A stretch of 32,498 bases of DNA from VFJL01 sp043721435. GTDB taxonomy: Bacteria; Pseudomonadota; Gammaproteobacteria; Burkholderiales; Nitrosomonadaceae. Of the stretch, positions 1 through 8,332 are shown in pieces. The stretch covers positions 1 to 32,498 of the forward strand of contig JAYSQR010000023.1 of the NCBI GenBank assembly GCA_043721435.1, read 5' to 3'. The position numbers and the translations under genes were made by a program. Below the pieces are notes generated by a model. It searched no databases, was not told where the DNA came from, and was given only the letters and a program-made list of their open reading frames with translations. The number at the start of each line of letters is the position of its first letter. The stretch's first letter is position 1.

Positions 1-486
1 GTCTTCGCCTACCATGTGCAGGATCCAGGACGTTACGGCGTAGTCGCGTTTGACGCCCAGAACCGGGCCACATCGCTGGAAGAAAAACCTTCCCAACCCA
101 AGAGCAACTATGCCGTCACCGGCCTGTATTTCTACGATAATCAGGTTATCGACATTGCCGCCCATCTCCAGCCTTCCGTCCGTGGCGAGCTGGAAATAAC
201 CGATGTCAACCGCATCTACCTGCAGCGTGATCAACTCAATGTCGAAATCATGGGGCGTGGCTATGCCTGGCTGGATACGGGCACTCACGAAAGTCTGATA
301 GAGGCCAGCAATTTCATCGAAACCATTGAACACCGCCAGGGTCTCAAGGTCGCCTGCCCGGAAGAGATCGCCTATCGCCGGGGATTCATCAATGCCGAAC
401 AGCTCGAGAAACTGGCCCAGCCCCTGGCCAAGAATGGCTACGGTCAATATCTGCTGCGCTTGCTGCAAGAGAGGATACAGTCTTGA
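1..486 (+). CDS. rfbA: Glucose-1-phosphate thymidylyltransferase, 3' part
   Basis: The reading frame is open from the window edge, so the N-terminal nucleotide-binding half lies outside. The visible 161 residues match the second half of RmlA/RfbA: the VTGLYFYD stretch, the RGELEITDVN segment, GRGYAWLDTGTH (sugar and metal contact region) and the conserved C-terminal GYGQYLL. The enzyme joins dTTP and glucose-1-phosphate into dTDP-glucose, the first step of dTDP-L-rhamnose synthesis in the cytoplasm. Its TGA stop overlaps the TTG start of rfbC by 4 bp, so the two are translationally coupled. The remaining rhamnose genes (rfbB, rfbD) would be expected upstream. The identity is clear; only the length is unknown. 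Confidence 0.95.
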   Translation, partial: VFAYHVQDPGRYGVVAFDAQNRATSLEEKPSQPKSNYAVTGLYFYDNQVIDIAAHLQPSVRGELEITDVNRIYLQRDQLNVEIMGRGYAWLDTGTHESLIEASNFIETIEHRQGLKVACPEEIAYRRGFINAEQLEKLAQPLAKNGYGQYLLRLLQERIQS

Positions 487-1028
487 AGGTAATCCCTACC
501 GCAATCCCCGCAGTCCTGGTCATTGAGCCTAAAGTCTTCGGTGATGCCCGCGGCTTTTTCTTTGAAAGCTTCAACCAGCGGGCCTTCAGCCAAGCCACCG
601 GGCTGGACGTGAACTTTGTGCAGGACAATCACAGTCGCTCGGCCAAGGGCGTGCTGCGTGGCCTGCATTACCAGATCCAGCAACCCCAGGGGAAACTGGT
701 GCGCGTGGTGCGCGGCGCGGTATTTGACGTGACCGTGGATATCCGCAAATCCTCTGCCACCTTTGGCCAATGGGTAGGGGTGGAACTGACCGAGGGCAAC
801 CACCGTCAGTTGTGGATTCCGCCGGGATTTGCCCATGGCTTTTACGTGTTGAGCGACAGTGCCGACTTTCTGTACAAAACCACTGACTACTACGCGCCCG
901 AGTTTGAGCGCAGCCTCGTCTGGAATGATCCCAAGATCGGGATTGACTGGCCGCTGGATACGCAACCCATCGTCTCGGCCAAAGATGCACAGGGAATGAG
1001 TCTGACTGATGCCGAGGTATTCGCATGA
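483..1028 (+). CDS. rfbC: dTDP-4-dehydrorhamnose 3,5-epimerase
   Basis: A full-length RmlC of 181 residues, the usual size. It epimerises dTDP-4-keto-6-deoxyglucose at C3 and C5 to give dTDP-4-keto-L-rhamnose. The RGLHYQ motif places the catalytic histidine at H62, followed by the substrate-contacting lysine K71, and the cupin signature GNHRQLWIPPGFAHGF lies near residue 115. The start is a TTG inside the rfbA stop (TTGA overlap); the protein begins at the family's usual position, which supports this rare start codon. No terminator is visible in the 100 bp before the next gene. It works with the preceding rfbA, so rhamnose is probably a constituent of the surface polysaccharide. Confidence 0.95.
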   Translation: MKVIPTAIPAVLVIEPKVFGDARGFFFESFNQRAFSQATGLDVNFVQDNHSRSAKGVLRGLHYQIQQPQGKLVRVVRGAVFDVTVDIRKSSATFGQWVGVELTEGNHRQLWIPPGFAHGFYVLSDSADFLYKTTDYYAPEFERSLVWNDPKIGIDWPLDTQPIVSAKDAQGMSLTDAEVFA

Positions 1029-1128
1029 ATCCCTGCACCACCTGCCAGACTTGTCGCAAACACAGGCAGTACAGCAGTTGCTTACGAATTTGTATTCTTA
1101 GCGTACGCTTGATGGTTTAATCTACGGC

Positions 1129-2244
1129 ATGCAGCAACCGCAATCACAAATACATGAACGCCCTGATCCGGATAGCGATACTCCGGCTACCGGGCAAAAG
1201 CAGAAGATGGCGGCGGCTGCCCCGGAGTTTCCGCTGCACGAAGCGCATGAACTGGTGCGCGATCTGATGACGCCCAACCCATGGATTTACTGGCCGGACT
1301 TTCTTTTTCACATCACCCTGGGCTGGGCTGCCTTTGCAGCGGCCCTGTATGCGCCGCTGTTTTCCGTGTGGCAGATTCTGGCCTGTGTGGTCGCAACATT
1401 TGCCCTTTATCGCGCGGTGATCTTCATTCACGAACTGGCGCACCTGAAGAAAGGCACATTTCAAGCATTCCGTCTGGTGTGGAATCTCATTTGCGGCATC
1501 CCGCTGCTGATCCCGTCCTTTACCTATGACGGCGTGCACAACGACCATCACAAGCCCGATGTCTACGGCACCAGCAAGGATGGCGAATATGTCCCCTTTG
1601 CCACCCGCAGACCGGCGGAGATGATCAGCTACGTGCTGCTGTCGTTTACTTTGCCGCTGGCCTTTATCAGCCGCTTTCTGCTGCTGACGCCGTTGTCTTA
1701 TCTGATCCCGCCGCTGCGCAAATTCGTCTGGGAACGGGCGTCGTCCCTCACCATCGATATGAGCTACAAGCGCGCGGAAAACACCATCCGCAATGACAAA
1801 AACTGGCGGCTACAGGAGTTCGCCACTTTCCTGTTCGCAGCCATAATCATTGCCTGTATCGCGCTGGACATCCTGCCCTACCGGGCACTGATTCTCTGGT
1901 ATGTAATCGGCATGTCCATTTTCTTTCTCAACTCGCTGCGCACGCTTGCCGCGCATGCCTACCGCAACCCCGGCGAACACAAGATGGAGTTCGCCGAGCA
2001 ATATCTCGATTCCATCAATGTCCCGGGTAACTTGTTCATTACCGGCTTATGGGCACCGGTGGGCCTGCGCTATCACGCCACGCACCATCTTTTCATGAGC
2101 ATGCCTTACCATAACCTCGGCAAGGCGCAGCGCCGTCTGGTAAACGGCCTGAGCGACAACACGCTTTACCTGCAAACCCTGCGCAACGGTCTGTGGGATG
2201 CGCTGCGGCGCATCTGGAGCGAAGCGTCAGCGGCAACGCGTTGA
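1129..2244 (+). CDS. Membrane fatty acid desaturase
   Basis: A 371-residue integral membrane di-iron desaturase. Three histidine clusters are visible: HELAH at 101-105, HNDHH at 137-141 and HATHH at 316-320, the arrangement used to bind two irons. Hydrophobic segments lie around residues 58-100, 118-131, 165-190 and 230-265. The family inserts double bonds into acyl chains of membrane lipids with O2 and reducing equivalents. Substrate and regioselectivity cannot be read from sequence. The first about 30 residues are polar and poorly conserved, so the ATG at 1207 (M27) is a possible alternative start. The gene stands alone, and its last bases are part of a repeat that recurs at 3309 beyond the toxin-antitoxin pair. 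Confidence 0.85.
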   Translation: MQQPQSQIHERPDPDSDTPATGQKQKMAAAAPEFPLHEAHELVRDLMTPNPWIYWPDFLFHITLGWAAFAAALYAPLFSVWQILACVVATFALYRAVIFIHELAHLKKGTFQAFRLVWNLICGIPLLIPSFTYDGVHNDHHKPDVYGTSKDGEYVPFATRRPAEMISYVLLSFTLPLAFISRFLLLTPLSYLIPPLRKFVWERASSLTIDMSYKRAENTIRNDKNWRLQEFATFLFAAIIIACIALDILPYRALILWYVIGMSIFFLNSLRTLAAHAYRNPGEHKMEFAEQYLDSINVPGNLFITGLWAPVGLRYHATHHLFMSMPYHNLGKAQRRLVNGLSDNTLYLQTLRNGLWDALRRIWSEASAATR

Positions 2245-2252
2245 AAACTGGC
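2230..2252 (+). repeat. Direct repeat copy 1 (desaturase 3' end)
   Basis: A 23-bp segment covering the last codons and TGA stop of the desaturase gene. It matches 3309-3331 at 20 of 23 positions. The two copies lie on either side of the MntA/HepT pair. Confidence 0.6.
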
Positions 2253-2415
2253 ATCCGTTTTGTGCATTTTTACCATACCGATCTCAACCGCAGATACACG
2301 CAAGGTGCTTGGGTTTAGAGCCTCGTTTGAGGTATTCTTCGTGAAGATGGTGCGTTATACCAAGCCGCCATTGATTGTTGCACTTCGGAATTGAATCCGC
2401 CTACGGCAATATGTG

Positions 2416-2428
2416 AATGGGTAATAAA
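2416..2428 (+). repeat. Inverted repeat, left arm
   Basis: The 13 bases aatgggtaataaa are the exact reverse complement of 3291-3303. The left arm contains the first possible mntA start codon, the right arm lies 35 bp after the hepT stop, so the arms bracket the whole toxin-antitoxin pair. Confidence 0.6.
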
Positions 2429-2854
2429 CAGATGACAGCAATGGAAGCAACATCTCAATCTCGGCAACCAATAGATACGCAACTCAAGGAGGTGTTGGCA
2501 CATTTTCCAAGAATTGCTCTCGCGGTGCTATTTGGTTCGGTTGCCTTGGGACACCAGCGCGCAGATAGTGATCTGGATATTGCGGTGGCTGCCGACCGCC
2601 CGCTGACTGCCGACGAAAAGTTGTTCATGATTAGCATGTTAGCGGAGCGAACCGGACGGCCTATTGATTTGATCGATTTGAATGTGGTCTCAGAGCCGCT
2701 GCTTGGGCAAATAGTGCGTCATGGCCGAAGAGTGCTGGGCAGCGATACCTTGTATGGCAACTTGATTAGCCGGCACCTGTTTGAGCAGGCAGACTTCATG
2801 CCATATCGGACAAGATTGCTTGCAGAAAGGCGGCTGGCATGGATCGGGAAGTAG
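2417..2854 (+). CDS. mntA: MntA-type nucleotidyltransferase antitoxin
   Basis: A 145-residue minimal nucleotidyltransferase. The GSX10DXD signature is exact: G40-S41, ten residues, then D52-L-D54. In the HepT/MntA family this enzyme neutralises HepT by transferring AMP groups to the toxin's conserved tyrosine; both act in the cytoplasm. The gene overlaps hepT by 16 bp. Start choice is uncertain: ATGs at 2417, 2432 and 2441 all lack a strong Shine-Dalgarno sequence, and the first lies inside a 13-bp inverted repeat. The 170 bp upstream hold small hairpins (for example cttcGTgaag near 2338) but no promoter I can defend. Position between near-identical repeats suggests the pair arrived as a unit. 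Confidence 0.85.
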   Translation: MGNKQMTAMEATSQSRQPIDTQLKEVLAHFPRIALAVLFGSVALGHQRADSDLDIAVAADRPLTADEKLFMISMLAERTGRPIDLIDLNVVSEPLLGQIVRHGRRVLGSDTLYGNLISRHLFEQADFMPYRTRLLAERRLAWIGK

Positions 2855-3255
2855 TCGAACAAAAGTTGGAATCGTTGCGCCGCTGTTTGCGGCGCATAGA
2901 AACAAAGTGTCCAACGGATGCCGCCACGTTAGTCACGGACATCGACCTGCAAGACATTATCTCGCTCAACCTCAGTCGTGCGGTGCAAATCTCAGTGGAT
3001 ATTGGCGCGCATCTGATTGCTGGCATGGAAGTACCGCCGCCTGACACCATGGGACAAACTTTTGATTTGCTGGCGCAGGAAGGTGTGTTGAATAACGAAT
3101 TGGCAAGCAGTCTCAAAAAAGCAGTGGGCTTTCGTAATATCGCGGTCCACAACTATGAAAATATCAACTGGGACATTGTGCATAGTCTTGTGAAATATCA
3201 CCTTGCAGATTTTTCCGAGTTTGCCAAAGTAGTCGCCATGAGACTGAAAGAGTGA
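2839..3255 (+). CDS. hepT: HepT-type toxin (HEPN RNase)
   Basis: A 138-residue HEPN-domain protein (DUF86 type). The catalytic RX4HXY motif is intact: R99, H104 and Y106 in RNIAVHNY. HepT proteins are RNases; the tyrosine of this motif is the residue that MntA AMPylates. The ATG lies 16 bp inside mntA, the normal antitoxin-first arrangement of this family. With all motif residues present, both partners look functional. AT-rich DNA follows the stop, then the right arm of an inverted repeat and the second copy of a 23-bp direct repeat. Confidence 0.87.
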   Translation: MDREVVEQKLESLRRCLRRIETKCPTDAATLVTDIDLQDIISLNLSRAVQISVDIGAHLIAGMEVPPPDTMGQTFDLLAQEGVLNNELASSLKKAVGFRNIAVHNYENINWDIVHSLVKYHLADFSEFAKVVAMRLKE

Positions 3256-3290
3256 CTGCACAACCCGCAATGAGCAAAACAAATTTTAAA

Positions 3291-3303
3291 TTTATTACCC
3301 ATT
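3291..3303 (-). repeat. Inverted repeat, right arm
   Basis: The bases tttattacccatt are the exact reverse complement of 2416-2428. They sit between the hepT stop and the second direct-repeat copy. Confidence 0.6.
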
Positions 3304-3308
3304 TGTGG

Positions 3309-3331
3309 GCGGCAATGCGTTGACAACTAGC
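3309..3331 (+). repeat. Direct repeat copy 2 (before gpmA-like gene)
   Basis: A 23-bp segment matching 2230-2252 with three mismatches. It includes a copy of the desaturase stop region although no desaturase reading frame precedes it here. It would be the original downstream junction if the toxin-antitoxin pair was inserted at the 3' end of the desaturase gene. Confidence 0.6.
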
Positions 3332-3363
3332 GAGTCTCATGCCCGCAGCGATACGCGGCACCA

Positions 3364-4053
3364 ATGACGCAACTCGTTCTGATGCGGCACGGGCAAAGTA
3401 TCTGGAACCGGGAGGGGCGTTTCACCGGCTGGAGCGATAGCACACTTAGCCCGCAAGGCGAACAGGAATCGGAACGGGCCGGGCGTCTGCTCAGGCAGAC
3501 GGGGCATGCGCTTGATCTGTGTTTTACCTCAGAACTCCAGCGCGCCACCGATACGGTACGCATCGTATTGACAGCAATGGGGCTGGCCCAATTGCCGGTG
3601 CAGCAAAGCTGGCGTCTGAACGAGCGCCACTTTGGCGCCATGGAAGGATACAGCCGTCTGGGCGCTGTCCGGAAATTTGGCCTGTGGCCGGTACTCAAAT
3701 GCCAGTTGCAATTCGCCGCGTCACCGCCACCCCTCGATCCCGGCGACGCACGTTTCCCGGGAAACCAGCCGCGTTATTCAAACATCAGCAAAGAGGACTT
3801 GCCGCTGGCGGAGAGTGTGCAGCAGACCCTGCTGCGCGTGCAGCCTTACTGGCAGGAAACCATCGTGCCCCAGATCCGGTGCGGAAAGCGGGTTCTGATT
3901 GTCTCGCACAAGAATGCTCTGCGCGCGTTGAGGCTGCTACTGGAAGGCCTGTCCGCTGCCCAGGCGATGAGATTGACCATCGATACCGGTCGACCGCTGG
4001 TGTACGAACTTGATGATAGGCTCCATCCTATCCAGCATTCCTACCTGGACTGA
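3364..4053 (+). CDS. gpmA: 2,3-bisphosphoglycerate-dependent phosphoglycerate mutase homologue
   Basis: A 229-residue histidine phosphatase-superfamily protein, close to the length of GpmA (about 230-250). The phospho-accepting RHG motif is at residues 8-10, followed by the GpmA-like RFTGWSD segment. The LNERHFGAMEG block, PRYSNISKEDLPL and PLVYELDD also match dPGM order. GpmA interconverts 3- and 2-phosphoglycerate in glycolysis. Two deviations stand out: the second catalytic motif reads SHKNALRAL where GpmA has AHGNSLRAL, so the glycine after the histidine is replaced by lysine, and the segment after GAMEG (about residues 100-125) diverges strongly from GpmA. It may be a paralogue with altered substrate. 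It converges on the FkbM gene with a 70-bp gap. Confidence 0.75.
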   Translation: MTQLVLMRHGQSIWNREGRFTGWSDSTLSPQGEQESERAGRLLRQTGHALDLCFTSELQRATDTVRIVLTAMGLAQLPVQQSWRLNERHFGAMEGYSRLGAVRKFGLWPVLKCQLQFAASPPPLDPGDARFPGNQPRYSNISKEDLPLAESVQQTLLRVQPYWQETIVPQIRCGKRVLIVSHKNALRALRLLLEGLSAAQAMRLTIDTGRPLVYELDDRLHPIQHSYLD

Positions 4054-4123
4054 GGTCGATGGGGATGGTGCAGTTACCAGAAGCAGAGAAAAACGGGACT
4101 GAAGATGAAACTCGGGTTACCAA

Positions 4124-4894
4124 TCAAATTCGATCAAATACAAAGCAGGTTTCACCCCAATTCTCGGTCGTCTTGAACTTCACCTTGAATCCGGCCTGTT
4201 CCAGCAGACTGACCGCTTCCTGTTGCTCTTCAATAGTGCCCAGTTCTATGGTAATGGACTTGAGCGCGGGATTTCTTAACACTTTCTCGGCACCTTTGAG
4301 AATTGCGATCTCGATACCATCGACATCTATCTTGATGTAGTTGGGGAACGGAAACCCCCATTTGTCGCATAAGTCGTCCAGCGTCACTCCGAACATGCCT
4401 TGGATATGGCTGGCTGGTCTTTTCATGTTCTTCAGGTCTTCTTTGCCAAACTGGGAACGGTTCCCGCCGGGAATGAACTTGGGAATGTACAATTGGGAAA
4501 ATCCGCTCTCACCGGATACGGCGACGCAATAAGCCGTGATGTTCTTTTCAAGCTTGTTTAAATAGATGTTCCTGTTCAGCGAATAGTAATTGAGGCCCTG
4601 CGGCTCAAAGGCGTACACCCGCACCTTGTCACCATATTTCTTCGCGGGATACAGCGAGTACTGGCCAATATTTGCGCCCAGATCAAAATAGCATGAATCG
4701 GGCTCGAAACTATCGAGCCAGTTCAGCGTATCCGGTTCCTTGATGGAATAGGTTTTGGCCCGCATCAGAGTCCGCCAGTGATCCACGGCGACACGAATCG
4801 GCTGACCTCTAACGTTCACTTTGGTGTAGCCACCCTTTAGCCCGTAAAGTGCCACTAGGAAAACTGACAAAATATCCTTCAGAAATGAATACAT
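4124..4894 (-). CDS. FkbM-family methyltransferase
   Basis: A class I SAM-dependent methyltransferase of the FkbM family, which O-methylates sugars or other small acceptors. The SAM-binding motif DLGANIGQ, the acidic-loop YAFEPQ motif and the later KIDVDGIEIAILKGAEKVL block, typical of FkbM, are visible. I take the ATG at 4894 as the start (256 residues, beginning MYSFLKD with a short hydrophobic helix). The frame extends to a TTG at 4984 preceded by ggaaaaag, which would add 30 polar residues without family resemblance, so the longer form is possible. It is divergent from the CDP-sugar operon across a short shared intergenic region, so it may methylate a residue of the same polysaccharide; that is inference. 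Confidence 0.82.
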   Translation of the reverse strand: MYSFLKDILSVFLVALYGLKGGYTKVNVRGQPIRVAVDHWRTLMRAKTYSIKEPDTLNWLDSFEPDSCYFDLGANIGQYSLYPAKKYGDKVRVYAFEPQGLNYYSLNRNIYLNKLEKNITAYCVAVSGESGFSQLYIPKFIPGGNRSQFGKEDLKNMKRPASHIQGMFGVTLDDLCDKWGFPFPNYIKIDVDGIEIAILKGAEKVLRNPALKSITIELGTIEEQQEAVSLLEQAGFKVKFKTTENWGETCFVFDRI

Positions 4895-5083
4895 GTTTGC
4901 CGTTATCTCACTGTTATTCTGCTGTTGTTTGACATTGACCGAGTCAGATGCGTGCAGTTTCGTGGATTCGACGACGAAGTGCAACTTTTTCCGAAATATG
5001 AGATGAGGATATGACCAACATACAGTTGATCGTAGTATACGATCTCAGCAGTAAGCTAATCCCTGTTCGGCGTTACAATATAG

Positions 5084-5097
5084 ACCACCAAGGTGGT
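5084..5097. promoter_or_regulatory. Short inverted repeat upstream of rfbF
   Basis: accaccAAggtggt is a perfect 6-bp inverted repeat with a 2-bp centre, about 35 bp before the rfbF start and just after a TACAAT hexamer at 5074-5079 that could be a -10 box. No good -35 box is seen 17 bp upstream. It could be an operator or an mRNA leader hairpin for the CDP-sugar operon; the sequence does not decide. Confidence 0.3.
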
Positions 5098-5131
5098 TTG
5101 GCAACTCGCAATGATGACATGAGGGAGCAAT

Positions 5132-5905
5132 ATGAAAGCAATCATTCTCGCAGGTGGTTTCGGTACTCGCATCAGTGAGGAAACGTCTACTCGGCCCAAG
5201 CCCATGGTTGAAATTGGCGGCAAGCCACTGCTATGGCACATCATGAAAACCTATTCAGCCCATGGCATCCATGATTTCATCATCTGCTGTGGCTACAAAG
5301 GCTATGTGATCAAAGAGTATTTTGCCAATTACTTTCTGCACATGTCGGATGTCACTTTTGATATGGAATCTAATAAAATGGAAGTTCATCAGTGCAGTGC
5401 TGAACCTTGGCGGGTGACGCTGGCGGACACTGGCGAGGAAACCATGACCGGTGGACGCTTAAAACGGGTGGCAGATTACGTCAAAGATGAAGAGGCTTTC
5501 TGTTTTACCTACGGCGATGGCGTGAGCGATGTCGACATCACCAGACTGATCGCGTTCCATAAGGCGCAAAATGTCAAAGCCACTCTGACCGCAACCACTC
5601 CGCCCGGGCGTTTCGGTGCCTTGGAAACGAATGGTAACAAGGTCAATTGCTTCCGAGAAAAGCCCAAGGGGGATGGTGCGATGATCAATGGCGGCTTCTT
5701 TGTGCTGTCGCCGAAAGTCTTCGACTACCTCGTCGATGACGAGACGGTCTGGGAGCAGGATCCTTTGCAACGCTTGGCAGAAGAAGGAAATTTGGCGGCA
5801 TTTCATCATCAAGGTTTCTGGCAGCCGGTGGATACGCTACGCGACAAAATGCATCTCGAAGAGTTGTGGCAATCCGGCAAGGCGCCATGGAAAGTGTGGT
5901 CGTGA
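5132..5905 (+). CDS. rfbF: Glucose-1-phosphate cytidylyltransferase
   Basis: A 257-residue enzyme that makes CDP-glucose from CTP and glucose-1-phosphate, the entry step of all CDP-3,6-dideoxyhexose routes. The N-terminal nucleotide-binding loop LAGGFGTRISEETSTRPKPM (from residue 6) with its IseeT insertion is the RfbF/DdhA hallmark that separates it from thymidylyl- and uridylyltransferases. Further matches are the YGDGVSDVD metal-binding segment, EKPKGDGAMINGGFFV and the C-terminal GFWQPVDTLRDK. The start is an ATG with a strong agggag Shine-Dalgarno at 5122-5127. It opens a five-gene operon; its stop overlaps the rfbG start (GTGA). Confidence 0.96.
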   Translation: MKAIILAGGFGTRISEETSTRPKPMVEIGGKPLLWHIMKTYSAHGIHDFIICCGYKGYVIKEYFANYFLHMSDVTFDMESNKMEVHQCSAEPWRVTLADTGEETMTGGRLKRVADYVKDEEAFCFTYGDGVSDVDITRLIAFHKAQNVKATLTATTPPGRFGALETNGNKVNCFREKPKGDGAMINGGFFVLSPKVFDYLVDDETVWEQDPLQRLAEEGNLAAFHHQGFWQPVDTLRDKMHLEELWQSGKAPWKVWS

Positions 5906-6981
5906 ATCCGACATTTTGGAAGAAAAAGCGCGTCCTGCTAACCGGGCACACCGGCTTCAAAGGAAGCTGGCTTTCTCTATGGCTACAATCCATGGGCGCG
6001 CAAGTGGTTGGCTACGCACTGGCACCACCCACCGATCCAAGTCTATTTATCGCTGCAAACGCTGCTGAAGGCATGACCAGTCTTGTTGGGGATATACGTG
6101 ACTTTTCTGCACTTTCATCCACATTCGTGAAACACCAACCTGAGATCGTCATCCATATGGCTGCGCAGCCTTTGGTGCGCTATTCCTACATCAACCCAAT
6201 CGAAACCTATTCCACCAATGTAATGGGCACTGTCCACCTGCTGGAAGCCGCAAGACTGACCGGTAGTGTACGGGCAATTGTCAACGTGACGAGCGACAAA
6301 TGCTATGAGAATCGCGAGTGGGTGTGGGGCTATCGGGAAAACGAACCGATGGGCGGATATGATCCCTACAGCAGCAGCAAAGGTTGCGCCGAACTGGTTG
6401 CATCTGCCTACCGAAACTCATACTTCAACCCAAATAATTTTGCAGAGCATGGCGTAGCTTTGGCTTCGGCAAGAGCGGGTAATGTGATTGGCGGCGGCGA
6501 CTGGGCAAAGGATCGGCTCATTCCGGATATAATGCATGCCATTATGCAAGGCAAGCCGGTAAACATTCGCAACCCCCACGCTACCCGGCCATGGCAGCAT
6601 GTGCTGGAACCCCTGAGTGGCTACCTGCTGCTCGCGCAAAAGCTCTATGAAGCGGGCGCAGGTTACGCGGAAGGCTGGAACTTTGGGCCAAACGATGAGG
6701 ATGCCAAGCCGGTATTATGGATCGCCGAGCGGCTAACCGGTATGTGGGGAGAAGGCGCGAGCTGGATGCTGGATGGGGGCGATCATCCGCACGAGGCGCA
6801 TTACCTGAAATTGGATTGTTCCAAAGCGAAAGCACGCTTGGACTGGCATCCAAAATGGCATCTCGAAGACACATTGAGTGCGATTATCGACTGGCACCGC
6901 GCATATCGGGACGGAAAAAACATGCGTGAACTAACGCTACAGCAGATCAGCGCATATAACGATAGTTCTCAAAAACACTGA
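5902..6981 (+). CDS. rfbG: CDP-glucose 4,6-dehydratase
   Basis: A short-chain dehydrogenase/reductase of 359 residues that turns CDP-glucose into CDP-4-keto-6-deoxyglucose. The Rossmann motif TGHTGFKG is near residue 15, the catalytic triad is represented by NVTSDKCY and YDPYSSSKGCAE (YxxxK), and RPWQHVLEPLSGYLLLA and GWNFGPND are RfbG signatures. I chose the GTG at 5902, which overlaps the rfbF stop by 4 bp and puts the start where family members begin (NxxFWxxKRV). ATGs at 5887 and 5866 in the same frame would overlap rfbF further and add residues without resemblance. Second gene of the CDP-sugar operon. Confidence 0.95.
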   Translation: MNPTFWKKKRVLLTGHTGFKGSWLSLWLQSMGAQVVGYALAPPTDPSLFIAANAAEGMTSLVGDIRDFSALSSTFVKHQPEIVIHMAAQPLVRYSYINPIETYSTNVMGTVHLLEAARLTGSVRAIVNVTSDKCYENREWVWGYRENEPMGGYDPYSSSKGCAELVASAYRNSYFNPNNFAEHGVALASARAGNVIGGGDWAKDRLIPDIMHAIMQGKPVNIRNPHATRPWQHVLEPLSGYLLLAQKLYEAGAGYAEGWNFGPNDEDAKPVLWIAERLTGMWGEGASWMLDGGDHPHEAHYLKLDCSKAKARLDWHPKWHLEDTLSAIIDWHRAYRDGKNMRELTLQQISAYNDSSQKH

Positions 6982-6994
6982 GCAGGGGTTTGAA

Positions 6995-8308
6995 GTGGAT
7001 AAGGCAGAGTTGAAACAACAGATATTCGATCTGGTCGAGCAATACAGTGCGTTGCATTTTGCGGAGAAGCCATTTCAAGCTGGCACCAGCGTTATCCCAC
7101 CATCTGGCAAAGTGCTTGGTGCGAGCGAGTTGAAAAATATGGTCGAGGCATCCTTGGATGGATGGCTTACCACTGGGCGTTTCAATGAGGCCTTCGAGCA
7201 GCGCTTGGCAGATTTTCTGGGTGTAAAACACGTACTCACCACCAATTCCGGCTCATCCGCCAACCTGCTGGCTTTTTCAGCGTTAACTTCGCCGCAACTC
7301 GGTGAACGCGCTATCAAGCCGGGTGACGAGATCATCAGCGTTGCCGCGGGCTTCCCCACCACGGTTAACCCCATCCTGCAATACGGAGCGGTGCCGGTGT
7401 TTGTGGACGTGCACATCCCCACTTACAACATTGATCCGGCATTGATCGAAGCCGCCATATCGGATAAAACCAAAGCGATCATGCTGGCCCATACGCTGGG
7501 TAATCCGTACAATCTCGCCAAAATCGTCCACATTGCCAAGAAATATAACCTCTGGCTGATTGAAGATTGCTGCGACGCGCTTGGATCTACTTACGACGAA
7601 AAGCTTGTCGGTACCTTCGGCGACATCGGCACCCTAAGCTTCTACCCCGCGCACCACATCACCATGGGCGAGGGTGGAGCAATCTTCACCAACAATAACG
7701 ACCTCAAACGTATCATCGAATCCTTTCGTGACTGGGGACGTGATTGTTACTGTCAGCCCGGCAAGGACAACACCTGTGGCAAGCGCTTTGGCTGGCAGCT
7801 CGGCACACTACCATTTGGCTATGACCACAAGTACACCTACTCACACCTTGGCTACAACCTCAAGATCTCAGATATGCAGGCGGCCTGCGCGTTGGCGCAG
7901 ATGGACAGGCTGCCTGGATTCATCGAGGCACGCAAACGCAACTTCACCTTTCTCAAAGATCGGCTGAAATCTTGTGAGGAATTCCTGATCCTGCCCGAGG
8001 CAACACCTGGTAGCGATCCATCCTGGTTTGGTTTTCCTATCACCATTCGGGATGAAGCTGGTATTACCCGCGTCGATCTACTGAAATACCTTGATCAATA
8101 CAAGATCGGCACGCGCTTGCTGTTTTCTGGCAACCTCACACGCCAGCCGTATTTCCAAGGCAGGACGTATCGTGTCAGCGGCGAACTCATTAACACCGAC
8201 AAGGTGATGAACAACACCTTCTGGATCGGTGTGTATCCGGGACTCCATGAAGGGATGCTGAGCTTCGTGGTAGAGAAACTTGAAGCATTCTTTGGGGTAA
8301 ATTTCTAA
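6995..8308 (+). CDS. rfbH: CDP-4-keto-6-deoxyglucose 3-dehydrase (E1)
   Basis: A 437-residue enzyme of the aminotransferase (DegT/DnrJ) fold that removes the C3 hydroxyl of CDP-4-keto-6-deoxyglucose using PMP and an iron-sulfur cluster. The usual PLP lysine is replaced by histidine: FYPAHH puts it at H220, the position of the active-site base in Yersinia E1. The [2Fe-2S] ligands fit the C-X57-C-X-C-X7-C pattern exactly, with C193, C251, C253 and C261. The start is a GTG with aggggtt upstream. E1 needs an electron-donating reductase (E3, DdhD/AscD/RfbI), and no such flavin/ferredoxin-type gene is present in the window. Confidence 0.96.
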   Translation: MDKAELKQQIFDLVEQYSALHFAEKPFQAGTSVIPPSGKVLGASELKNMVEASLDGWLTTGRFNEAFEQRLADFLGVKHVLTTNSGSSANLLAFSALTSPQLGERAIKPGDEIISVAAGFPTTVNPILQYGAVPVFVDVHIPTYNIDPALIEAAISDKTKAIMLAHTLGNPYNLAKIVHIAKKYNLWLIEDCCDALGSTYDEKLVGTFGDIGTLSFYPAHHITMGEGGAIFTNNNDLKRIIESFRDWGRDCYCQPGKDNTCGKRFGWQLGTLPFGYDHKYTYSHLGYNLKISDMQAACALAQMDRLPGFIEARKRNFTFLKDRLKSCEEFLILPEATPGSDPSWFGFPITIRDEAGITRVDLLKYLDQYKIGTRLLFSGNLTRQPYFQGRTYRVSGELINTDKVMNNTFWIGVYPGLHEGMLSFVVEKLEAFFGVNF

Positions 8309-8332
8309 AACGACGAGAATATAAGGCATGCA

